Made by a program: the position numbers and the translations under genes. From assembly GCF_030523955.1 (NCBI RefSeq), contig NZ_JAUNHL010000011.1:1-58616 (forward strand): a stretch of DNA of 58,616 nt. Direction: 5' to 3'. The DNA comes from Neisseria sp. GTDB lineage: Bacteria > Pseudomonadota > Gammaproteobacteria > Burkholderiales > Neisseriaceae. Within the stretch, counting starts at the first letter, position 1. Each line of letters begins with the position of its first letter. This document shows positions 45,726-54,053 of the stretch, piece by piece. The notes beneath the pieces are model-generated. The model made no database searches. It had not been told where the DNA came from and saw only the letters and a list, made by a program, of their open reading frames with translations.

Positions 45726-45856
45726 GCGGCTGTGAACACAACACAACGACGGTATTAAATACTCACAAGCTATTCAACCTTACTATGGTTTTTGCCTTGC
45801 ATACACGCTTTTTGCCTCAAAAAAACCGTTTCGACGGTTAATTGTTAACAGCTCCT
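45726..45856 (+). repeat. Dispersed repeat family R2, copy 3
   Basis: GGCTGTGAACACAACACAACG, a shortened middle with AAGCTATTCAACCTTACTATGG, then TTTTTGCCTTGCATACACGC and GCCTCAAAAAAACCG match the reverse of copies 1 and 2. It is more diverged and reaches the stop codon of the DUF4424 gene. Confidence 0.55.
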
Positions 45857-46847
45857 AACGGCTGTCGTATCCCTCGGCAAATATAATGTCCAAATCGCGG
45901 GTGGGCGTGAAATTATGTTTAACCGCACGAAAACGGTTGGCGCCGACTTTTTTCAGCGATTTGTCCCAACACAGCGATACCAATTCGTTCGGTGCCCTGT
46001 CTATGGTTAGCGTGAAGGTACCTATCGGTTTCGCCCAATTGGCGCCGGTGGTGAGAACGTAGCTCAAGGCACGGTGTAGCGGATAATCTTTGCCGCTTTT
46101 TTTCATTTTCCTGCGGAATTGGTCATCGATACAATAAGCGGAATAAAAGGCGTTTTGATCGCTCTTACTGGCATCGAAATACATGCTGCCGCCCACCAGC
46201 GGGGTGTATTGGTGTTTTACTTCGGTAACTGCGCCGGCTTTGAAGGTTTGCGGCCAACTATAAACAATCTGTGCCGCCCACGGCGTTTCATTGATCAATC
46301 CATCACCGGATGCCGTTTCATACTTTCTCAACTTGAGAATCTGCAAATCTTTGCATTGATCCAATTTGGCATGCAGTTTCGACAGATCGTGCCCGGCCGT
46401 CCACGGATTCATTAATTCCGAATCACTGAAGCCGCAACCCTTGAGGGCGGCGGTAACATCTATCGGATCGCCGACATGACTCCCTTCGACGTCTTTCTGA
46501 TACATAAATGCACGCACATGGGTTTTCGGCTGCACTTTTTTACCGTCCACCTCGATTTTGAAACTTTTGATCAGGCCGGCGGTATCGGCAAAATCGCCGC
46601 TGTAGCCGTCGCCCAATACCGGCAAGGGAAATAATACGGTTTCGGTGATGTCGCGCTTGCTCAGGTTTTTGAACCGGTAAACCACGCGGATTTGTTGTTG
46701 GCTGATGTACAAATCTTCACTTTCCATCGCAATATGCGGGGTTTTCAGATACTGAATACCGCCGGTTGCGACGAAACCGATGCTGTCGTTGGCATAAGCG
46801 CCTAACGGCAGGGATACTGCCGTCAATACAGGCAAAAGTGACTTCAT
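45855..46847 (-). CDS. DUF4424 periplasmic protein
   Basis: The 330-residue product has a Sec signal peptide ending AYA before Asn-Asp, and the DUF4424 pattern: ALGATGG-like FVATGGIQYLKTPHIAMESEDLYISQQQIRVVYRFKNLSKRDITETVLFPLPVLG. The family has no known function; members are exported. Five cysteines may form disulfides. The start at ATG 46847 follows GGAGAAATATC; the frame stays open about 67 codons upstream, but that extension lacks features. It lies between frr and pyrH on the same strand. A repeat abuts its stop codon. Confidence 0.82.
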   Translation of the reverse strand: MKSLLPVLTAVSLPLGAYANDSIGFVATGGIQYLKTPHIAMESEDLYISQQQIRVVYRFKNLSKRDITETVLFPLPVLGDGYSGDFADTAGLIKSFKIEVDGKKVQPKTHVRAFMYQKDVEGSHVGDPIDVTAALKGCGFSDSELMNPWTAGHDLSKLHAKLDQCKDLQILKLRKYETASGDGLINETPWAAQIVYSWPQTFKAGAVTEVKHQYTPLVGGSMYFDASKSDQNAFYSAYCIDDQFRRKMKKSGKDYPLHRALSYVLTTGANWAKPIGTFTLTIDRAPNELVSLCWDKSLKKVGANRFRAVKHNFTPTRDLDIIFAEGYDSR

Positions 46848-47010
46848 GATATTTCTCCGATGCGGCAGGATGCATAATGCTCCCGCGTGATTATTGTTTT
46901 GTTTTTTCAAAACACGAATAAGCTGAAAAACAAGTGCCGTGCCGGTGCTTGCAGTTATTGTACGGCAAGACAGCGGCAATCGACACTTGTTTTTCCGGCC
47001 TGTTCGGGGT

Positions 47011-47730
47011 TTAGTTGTGCACCAAGGTTCCTTCATCCTCACCGGCAATCACGCGTTTGAGTGCGCCTTCTTTGGCAATCGCAAACACCACGATATTGAG
47101 CTTGCGCTCGCGGCACAAAGCGAAGGCGGTTGCGTCCATCACTTTCAGGTTTTTATTCAGCGCTTCATCAAAAGTAATGGTTTGGTAACGGGTGGCCGAG
47201 GGATCTTTTTTCGGATCGGCGGTATAAACGCCGTCGACATTAGTAGCCTTCATCATGATGTCGCAATTCATCTCGGCACCGCGCAACGCGGCGGCGGTAT
47301 CGGTGGTGAAGAACGGGTTGCCGGTACCGGCGGCGAAAATCACCACTTTGCCTTCTTCCAGATATTGGATGGCTTTCGGACGGGCATAGGTTTCGGCGAT
47401 TTGCTGCATCGACAGGGCAGATTGTACGCGCGCTTTGAGGCCGAGAGATTCGAAGGCATCTTTTAACGCCAGCGCATTCATCACGGTTGCCATCATGCCC
47501 ATGTAATCGGCGGTGGCGCGATCCATACTGCCGGCTTGTGCGGAAACGCCGCGGAAGATATTGCCGCCGCCTACCACCACACCGACCTGCACGCCCATAT
47601 CGACGATTTCTTTCACTTGTCCGACAATCTGCATGATGGTTTCGCGGTTGATACCGAAGGGATCCTGCCCCATCAGAGCCTCGCCCGACAGTTTCAACAG
47701 AACGCGTTTGTATTTGGGTTGGGAAGCCAT
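47011..47730 (-). CDS. pyrH: Uridylate kinase
   Basis: PyrH phosphorylates UMP to UDP. The 239-residue amino-acid-kinase-fold protein has [14 protein letters not shown] near the N-terminus, [13 protein letters not shown], the [20 protein letters not shown] segment and [15 protein letters not shown]. The start at ATG 47730 follows GAAGGTTACACA; an upstream ATG would add 9 residues. It is close to frr and uppS as in many bacteria, though tsf is not next to it here. Confidence 0.96.
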   Translation of the reverse strand: MASQPKYKRVLLKLSGEALMGQDPFGINRETIMQIVGQVKEIVDMGVQVGVVVGGGNIFRGVSAQAGSMDRATADYMGMMATVMNALALKDAFESLGLKARVQSALSMQQIAETYARPKAIQYLEEGKVVIFAAGTGNPFFTTDTAAALRGAEMNCDIMMKATNVDGVYTADPKKDPSATRYQTITFDEALNKNLKVMDATAFALCRERKLNIVVFAIAKEGALKRVIAGEDEGTLVHN

Positions 47731-47861
47731 TGTGTAACCTTCTTTCTTATTGTGCAAAACGGGAATTCAAACGCCGGATATTATATGGGTTTTTACAGAA
47801 AAATACTTGCGCTTTACATTTTGGCGGCATCGGTTTTTGCCGGCCGGTTGGCAAACGGAAA

Positions 47862-47892
47862 ATGCCTGTCTGAAACTTCTTCAGACAGGCAT
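47862..47892. terminator. Inverted DUS pair upstream of pyrH
   Basis: DUS at 47863-47874 and 47880-47891 with a 5-base loop lie just after the stop of the next gene upstream, which they probably terminate. Confidence 0.7.
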
Positions 47893-47906
47893 TCTGTAAC
47901 GTCATT

Positions 47907-48500
47907 TCAATAAGCCAGCGGATAATCAATCTGCAACCAATCGGCCGCCTGATTTTGCCAGCCGGACAACGGGAAATATTGCTTGAGCCAACTGGGCCGT
48001 ATCGCTTTACCTGCAAACAAATGCGCCACTGCTTCGGCACTCACCTGCTGCCCGGCACGCTCGGTCAATTGGCGTGCGTAAACGTGCGGATCGACAAACC
48101 AAGCATCCAGCAGGTTCAGGCTGCCTTCTACCGGCGGCATCAGTGCCCGCCAATAATCATCTCGGCATTCGAAGCCGAAAGATGAATAAAGTGCGTCGCA
48201 AGGTTCGGTGTGCCAAAATTCGCGCACCAGCGGATCATCAAACGGCGGCAAATCCAATTCCGACATTTTGTGCCGGGGATCGATACCCTTCACCAGCACC
48301 CTGTCTCCGGCAAACAGCACAAACCATTTGGCATGATCGGAGGTGTACATAAACGCCAAATCTTCATCATCGTTCCAGCCGCTGCGATAATTAAAACTGC
48401 GCGTACGCACGTCCGGCAATAGCAGCGCATCCAACAAAGCCAGCGCACGTACACGCTGTTGTACGGCCTGAGGATGCGGCAGGCGGATAAGATGTTGCAT
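47907..48500 (-). CDS. Protein of unknown function, about 197 residues
   Basis: The product is soluble and rich in Trp, Tyr and Asp: SFNYRSGWNDDEDLAFMYTSDHAKWFVLFAGDRVLVKGIDPRHKMSEL, then PPVEGSLNLLDAWFVDPHVYARQL and a C-terminal SWLKQYFPLSG. I cannot place it in a family. The start at ATG 48500 is the first Met that gives an ordinary N-terminus, but no strong ribosome site precedes it; the frame is open to 48593. It is flanked by DUS-pair terminators on both sides. Confidence 0.65.
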   Translation of the reverse strand: MQHLIRLPHPQAVQQRVRALALLDALLLPDVRTRSFNYRSGWNDDEDLAFMYTSDHAKWFVLFAGDRVLVKGIDPRHKMSELDLPPFDDPLVREFWHTEPCDALYSSFGFECRDDYWRALMPPVEGSLNLLDAWFVDPHVYARQLTERAGQQVSAEAVAHLFAGKAIRPSWLKQYFPLSGWQNQAADWLQIDYPLAY

Positions 48501-48631
48501 ATTTAAAGATGTCCCGTAATGTTTAAATCTGGAAGGCCGCAAAAATAATCGGCGCAATCCTTTTTCTACTGATAAGCCTTCATGATTTCGCAACTGTGAA
48601 ACCGTTTGGCTGATTCATTCTTGTTCTGCAA

Positions 48632-48663
48632 ATGCCTGTCTGAAAAAGCTTTCAGACAGGCAT
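48632..48663. terminator. Inverted DUS pair after the MFS gene
   Basis: DUS at 48633-48644 and 48651-48662 with AAGCTT between them, 19 bases after the stop of the leftward MFS gene. Confidence 0.7.
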
Positions 48664-48681
48664 TTATGGAAAATCATATTA

Positions 48682-49908
48682 TCATGCAGCCTGCATCGTT
48701 CTTTCAACTTTTTTCTCTCGAATCGGCAGATTCAGCACCGCTGCTGTGGCGAAGAGCGCCATGTCGGCATACCACATCCAGCCGTAATCACCGAAATGGG
48801 TAATCGCCAATCCGCCAAGATAAGCACCGAGAAAACCGCCGATCTGATGGCTGAGCAGGGTTAAGCCGAATAAAGTGGCCAAATAGCGGGTGCCGAACAA
48901 TTTGCCGACAATCGCCGCCGTCGGCGGTACGGTTGCCAACCAAGTCAGCCCCAAGCCGACGGCGAAAATATAAAAATTCAAATCGGTGCGCGGCACCATC
49001 AGATACCATGCAATCAGCAAAGTGCGCGAGCCGTACATCCAAAACAGCAGCCATTTGCTGCGGTAACGCCCCACGCCCCAACCGACCAACAGGCTGCCCG
49101 CCACATTGGCAATACCGATAATCGCCAGCGACCACGAAGCGACGCTGGGCGGCAAACCGCATAAAGCCACTTCCGTCGGCAAATGGGTAACCAGAAAAGC
49201 AATGTGAAAGCCGCAAGTAAAAAAACCGGCATGCAACAGCCAATAGCTGCGGTCAGCAAAGGCCTGCCGCACCGTTTGGCCGAACTTTTGCCCGGTAGCC
49301 GATGCCGTAGCCTGCGGTTTGGCCGGCGTGATGCCCCGGGTAAGAAAACGGCTGAGCGGAATCACCAGCAAACTGATACCTGCCATTACATACAGCGCCC
49401 CCTGCCAACCCAAAACCGGCCAAGCAATCATGCCCTGCACCAACGGCGCAAACAGAAACTGGCCGAACGAGCCGCCGGCATTGATAATACCGGAAGACAT
49501 GCCGCGCTTCTCAGCCGGCACCCTGTTGGCCACCAAGCTCATCAATACGGAAAAACTGCCGGCACCGGCGCCGAAAGCCATCAACAAGCCCAAAGTAGCG
49601 GTTAAGCCCCACACACCCGGCAACACCGGCACCAAAACGCAACCGAGCGCCAATAAAAGCGTTCCCCAAAACAGCACCGGCCACGGGCCGTAACGGTCGG
49701 ACAAGGCCCCCAGCACCGGCTGCGATACGCCCCACATCAGTTGTCCCACCGCCAATGCAAAGCTGATGCCGGCAATACTCACCCCCATGTTTTGCGACAA
49801 GGGCTGGACAAACAACCCCAAAGACAGGCGCGAACCGGTGGTAATCAGCAATGCGGTGGCGGCGGCCAGCACCACCGCCCAAGTCATATGTATACGGTTG
49901 GCAGACAT
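48682..49908 (-). CDS. MFS transporter
   Basis: The 408-residue inner-membrane protein has twelve hydrophobic segments. The loop between segments 2 and 3 reads GALSDRYGPWPVLFWG, the major facilitator signature, and TLFGLTLLSHQIGGFLGAYLGG near the end is typical of a monocarboxylate or drug-efflux subgroup. The substrate cannot be told. It diverges from the CitE-like gene across a 330-base gap. Confidence 0.85.
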   Translation of the reverse strand: MSANRIHMTWAVVLAAATALLITTGSRLSLGLFVQPLSQNMGVSIAGISFALAVGQLMWGVSQPVLGALSDRYGPWPVLFWGTLLLALGCVLVPVLPGVWGLTATLGLLMAFGAGAGSFSVLMSLVANRVPAEKRGMSSGIINAGGSFGQFLFAPLVQGMIAWPVLGWQGALYVMAGISLLVIPLSRFLTRGITPAKPQATASATGQKFGQTVRQAFADRSYWLLHAGFFTCGFHIAFLVTHLPTEVALCGLPPSVASWSLAIIGIANVAGSLLVGWGVGRYRSKWLLFWMYGSRTLLIAWYLMVPRTDLNFYIFAVGLGLTWLATVPPTAAIVGKLFGTRYLATLFGLTLLSHQIGGFLGAYLGGLAITHFGDYGWMWYADMALFATAAVLNLPIREKKVERTMQAA

Positions 49909-50238
49909 CGCTCACCTTTCCCAACGTTTATTTTCGAATAGTGCTTATTATAATAGCTGCCTATCTTTCCGGCATCTTAAGTTGTTTGACTGCTTTCAGA
50001 CAGGCATGTGCCTGTCTGAAAGCAGTATTAGAGCCGTTTTCCTATGCGTGTACCGCCTTGCGGCCGCCGTTTTGTATCAAAGCCACTCGGCGGCCTATAG
50101 TTAATCAACTCTTGAATTATCAAACCGCCTGCCGGGAAACCGCCTCGCCCTGCCCGAAGCAGCCGTAAATACCGTTGCCGCCCGCCGCCTGCCTGTCTAT
50201 ACTGAAATTCTACTTTATGCCGCCATGAGGAGCACATC
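49909..50238. other. Divergent intergenic region with a perfect outward DUS palindrome
   Basis: CTGCTTTCAGACAGGCA, then TG, then the exact complement occupies 49991-50025 roughly: two DUS with their 5' ends together and a 2-base centre, the reverse of the usual terminator order. Both flanking genes point away from it, so a terminator role is not expected. AGGAGCAC precedes the rightward gene. Nothing else is recognised here. Confidence 0.6.
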
Positions 50239-51051
50239 ATGCAAAACCGCAGTTATCTGTTTGTTCCCGCCACCCGCACCGACCTGATTCCGAAGGCATT
50301 CGCCAGCGGCGCCGATGCCGTGGTGGTCGATTGGGAAGATGCCGTTAGCGACGAAAGAAAAGACGAAGCCCGTTCGCTGCTGGCCGCCTACGATCACGAT
50401 GACGGCCGTAAAGTCTGGCTGCGCATCAACGGCAGCCGCCATCCCGCGCACCACGCCGATTTACAGGCAGTATCCGAACTTTCCTGCCTGTGCGGCCTGA
50501 TCCTGCCCAAAGCGGAGGATGCCGCAACCATCGGCACGGTTGCCCGACAAACCGGCCTGCCGCTGATTGCCGCCGTCGAAAGTGCGCGCGGCTGGCTGGC
50601 TTTACCGCAAATCGCCGCCGCACCGGGTTTGACTGCGCTCACTTACGGCTGTTTGGATCTGGCCGCCGACCTCAATCTTTCTTTCGGCACGCCGGCCGCC
50701 GCCGACCTGATCAACCGCTTGCGCGGCGACTTGGTGCTTTATTCGGCCGCCAACGGCTTGGAAGCGCCAGTCGCCAGCGTGTTTCCCGACTTCGGCCATG
50801 AAGAGGGTTTACGTGCCGATATTGGCTATTGGCGCGACATCGGTATGGGCGGCATGCTGTGCATTCATCCGAAACAGGTTTCCATTGTTCACGAACTGCT
50901 GCATCCCGGTGAAGAGCAACTTGCTTTTGCCCGTAAGGTATGCGAAGCGGCGGAACGTACCTCGCTGGCGGTATTCCAAATCGACGGCAAAATGGTCGAT
51001 GCGCCCGTTATCGCCCAATGCCGCCGCTTACTGGCTCGTTATCCGGATTAA
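50239..51051 (+). CDS. CitE-like HpcH/HpaI aldolase/citrate lyase family protein
   Basis: The 270-residue product has the CitE-type TIM barrel: RSYLFVPATRTDLIPKAFASGADAVVVDWEDAVSDERKDEAR at the N-terminus, RINGSRHP, GLILPKAEDA and the metal-binding Glu in IAAVESARGW, with CIHPKQVSIVHE near the C-terminus. No CitD or CitF genes are nearby, so it is not part of a citrate lyase complex; stand-alone members act on malyl-CoA, citramalyl-CoA or similar thioesters. The substrate is unknown. It is followed by a DUS-pair terminator. Confidence 0.85.
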   Translation: MQNRSYLFVPATRTDLIPKAFASGADAVVVDWEDAVSDERKDEARSLLAAYDHDDGRKVWLRINGSRHPAHHADLQAVSELSCLCGLILPKAEDAATIGTVARQTGLPLIAAVESARGWLALPQIAAAPGLTALTYGCLDLAADLNLSFGTPAAADLINRLRGDLVLYSAANGLEAPVASVFPDFGHEEGLRADIGYWRDIGMGGMLCIHPKQVSIVHELLHPGEEQLAFARKVCEAAERTSLAVFQIDGKMVDAPVIAQCRRLLARYPD

Positions 51052-51086
51052 CCGCCGCAATGCTTTGCTGCGTCGAACCTTGCAAT

Positions 51087-51132
51087 AATGCCTGTCTGAA
51101 AAGTTACCCAATAACTTTTCAGACAGGCATTG
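51087..51132. terminator. Bidirectional terminator, inverted DUS pair
   Basis: DUS at 51089-51100 and 51118-51129, extended by AAGTTA/TAACTT, with a short loop, between the convergent CitE-like gene and the repeat-protein gene. Confidence 0.8.
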
Positions 51133-51178
51133 CTTTTACAATAACGGAATTTAGCCGAACATTCAGCGGCTTGCCGGA

Positions 51179-53818
51179 TTATGCCGGTACGGTGTTGGCT
51201 GCATTACCCAACAAATCGTTCAGCGTCAAATCCACCGAGCCGTGTTGGATGGTGATGCTGTTTTGATAAGTTTGCCCGTCTTGTACACCGGTAAAGCTCA
51301 GTACTGGTCTCGGCATCCCACAACAATTGGCTGGTATCGACCAAATCGGTAAAGGAAAGGGTATCTTGGCCTTTGGTGAAATCGGTAATGGTATCTTGGC
51401 CGCTGTTGCTGTTGGCAAGAAATGCGAAGGTGTCTTTACCGTATCCGCCGGTTAAGGTGTCGTTGCCTGCATTGCCGATAATAATGTCGTTACCGTCGCT
51501 ACCGATAATGGTGTCGTTACCGCCCTGGGCATTGCTATCCATCAGCTTGGCATAGTTGGCAGACACGTAAGCGGCCATTGCGTCGTTTTCCACTTGAGCC
51601 GCCTCGCCTGCCGCATAATCCTCTTCGGTCAGCGTGGTACGGATATACGCGCGAAGACCTTCTACCGAATTATCGTAGCTGGCGCCGCTTACCGTAGTTC
51701 CGCCGACATCCCAGCTTAAGCTATCTATATTCAGGCGGTCGCCGATAAAGGTATCGCTAAGCGTAAGGGTTAAGGGGGAAACATCATCAGTGGTGAGGGT
51801 GCTGTCGACCGCGGCGGATTTCACGTAGCTGTCGCCGATAAACAAATCTACCGAAGCATCTTGCCCGCCGCTCAATACGGCAGCCTCGCCGCTGCGGTTA
51901 TCGCCTGCGATAAGCTCGCTTGGTAACACCTGCTGGTCGTCACCGGTCAGAAAGGTTTCCTTATAGCTGAAGTAGTAGTCTACATCCAACTGCGATTCAA
52001 CGGTTTGCGCACCGTTGCTGACGATATAGCTGATCTGGTCTTTCGATTCCCAGCCGCTGATGTCCCGATAAGCAAAACTGCCGTCTGCATTCAGGCTGAA
52101 TACGCCATTTTCCAGATAAGCGGTGTCGCCGGCTTGATAGTTCAAACCGTTGGCGCTAAAGCCGACTATGCTCAATTCGCCGACAGCTTGGCCGTTTAGC
52201 GTACTGCTGGCATTACTCAATACATTACCTTCTACCGCATAGGTTTTCAGCGTTTCATCATATTCCAGATTGTATTCGCCCTGCGCACCGGTAAACGAAT
52301 CGAAGGTAATTTTCTCTCCTGCATCGGTCAGCACCGCCTGTGCCGCGTCATCATCGCTACCGTTTCCGCCGTTTAGCAGCGATTCGCTCGGCTGCAGGAA
52401 CAATGAAGAAGAGGACATTTTGTAACCGTTGCTCACGGTAAACGCAATTTCCGGCACACGCCAATCGCTACCGATATCTACTTTAGAAGCATCAATGCTG
52501 TAACTGCCGTCGCGGTTCATGGCAATCGCACCGACATTGGGGATTTCTACCGTCTGGTTGGTCGCATAATAGCCATAGCCGTCTACCCGGAAGCCGGCAA
52601 TATACGGGCGCTCGGCATTTTGGTCGTAACCGTCGAATACACTGCCGCTTTCCACCGCACTGTCCATGATGTGAGTCGTGGTCAGCTTGGCTTGGCTGTT
52701 TGCATTGGCATTGGCTTCGGCATAGGCGTTGCCGCTCACGCTGCTGTCACATTCACGGTCAGCACCGATTGATCGGTTTGGTAACTGCCATCGGCGGTCA
52801 GCAGACGGGTGGTATAAGTGATTTCCGGCATCTGCATCGCGGCAATGCGCTGGCCTTCGATGTCGAAAGTGTAGCTACCGTCGCTGTTCAGAGTAAAGCT
52901 GCCGTAACCGCAGATGGCCGCAGTTTCGCCGACTTTATAATCCAAGCCTTTGATGCTGTAGCTTTCTACATACTGCAACACCTCGCCCTCGGCGCCGGTT
53001 TGCGCACCGTCCAATACTTGGCCGCTCAACTGGCTGGTGGTCATCTCAACGGTTTCATCATCATCGGCAGTGATGTATTCGCCGCTATCCGGTGTGTTTT
53101 CAGGAGCAATGTAAAGTACGGCATTGGCTTTCGCGCTGCCGTTGTCAAGGGTATAGGTAATGACCGGCATATCGGCGGCCTGTCCGTTGTCTACCGTTAA
53201 TGCATAAGTGCCGTCGGCATTCAGGATAAAGCTGCCGATACCCTCTACCTCGGCCGCCTGCCCTGCCTGATAGCTCGTGCCGTTAATCACGTAGCTGTCT
53301 ACCTTTACTTCCGAACCGCTTTTGTTAACGGTATTGTCCAATACATTACCACTCACCTCGGATACCCATTCGCCAGCATCGGCAAAAGTGGTTGTATCGT
53401 TCTCGGCAATATCGACGATATCGGCCGGATCTATGCCCACACCCCAGCCCTCAACCGAAATAATTGCTTTGGAAGTTACCGTTTCGCTACCGTCGGTAAC
53501 CGTATAATTGGCGGTTAGGCTGGTGAAATCGGCATAAGGGCCGTTGACATCCAGCACATAAGAACCGTCTGGCTTGATGGTAAACGCGTTCACATAACCG
53601 TCATCAGTTTTGGCTACTTCGCCTGCCTGATAGGTCGTACCATTAAGGGTAAACGTCGACACAACGGCATTGCCGCTGCCGCCGCTGGTGTTCTCCAATA
53701 CGTTAACGGAAAACACGTTTTTAGCCATATCGCGGGATGCAAAGATATGGTTCCGGCTCTCCGATTCATCAACCAAAGCCGCTTGGGCGGCGGTTACTTG
53801 CAAAGTGGTATCGCTCAT
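51179..53818 (-). pseudogene. Secreted repeat protein with RTX C-terminus, broken by two frameshifts
   Basis: Read leftwards from ATG 53818 (after GGAGAATCAAG), the frame runs MSDTTLQVTAAQAALVDES to VTAA and stops at 52736. A second frame from GTG 52739 continues the paralogue's order (SGNAYAEANANANS) to about 51304, where homology shifts again into LSFTGVQDGQTYQNSI and ends at 51179. Rejoined, it encodes about 880 residues: five beta-sandwich-like repeats of 80-120 residues, the RTX nonapeptide stretch GGNDTIIGSDGNDIIIGNAGNDTLTGGYGKD near 51430-51525 and a NSGQDTITDF tail. There is no signal peptide, which fits type I secretion. Overlapping GTGA at 52736-52739 could let the first two parts be made as separate proteins. 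Confidence 0.72.
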
Positions 53819-53992
53819 CTTGATTCTCCTGCTCGGGTTAAAATTTAGAATAATCAATCTAATATTTGAGATGGTTTGTCCCTGCAAAAAGTTTCTCTGC
53901 GGAATATACATTTAACATAAATTAACCGCATATCTTTCAGCTAGTTATTTGATATAGTTGAATGCAATATAATCACCCGTATAGAAATATAA

Positions 53993-54028
53993 AATGCCTG
54001 TCTGAAACACACTTTCAGACAGGCATTG
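53993..54028. terminator. Terminator of the large repeat-protein gene, inverted DUS pair
   Basis: DUS at 53995-54006 and 54014-54025 with ACACAC-type loop, 26 bases beyond the stop codon at 54054. Confidence 0.75.
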
Positions 54029-54053
54029 TTTGATGAACCAAGATTAAAAATAA

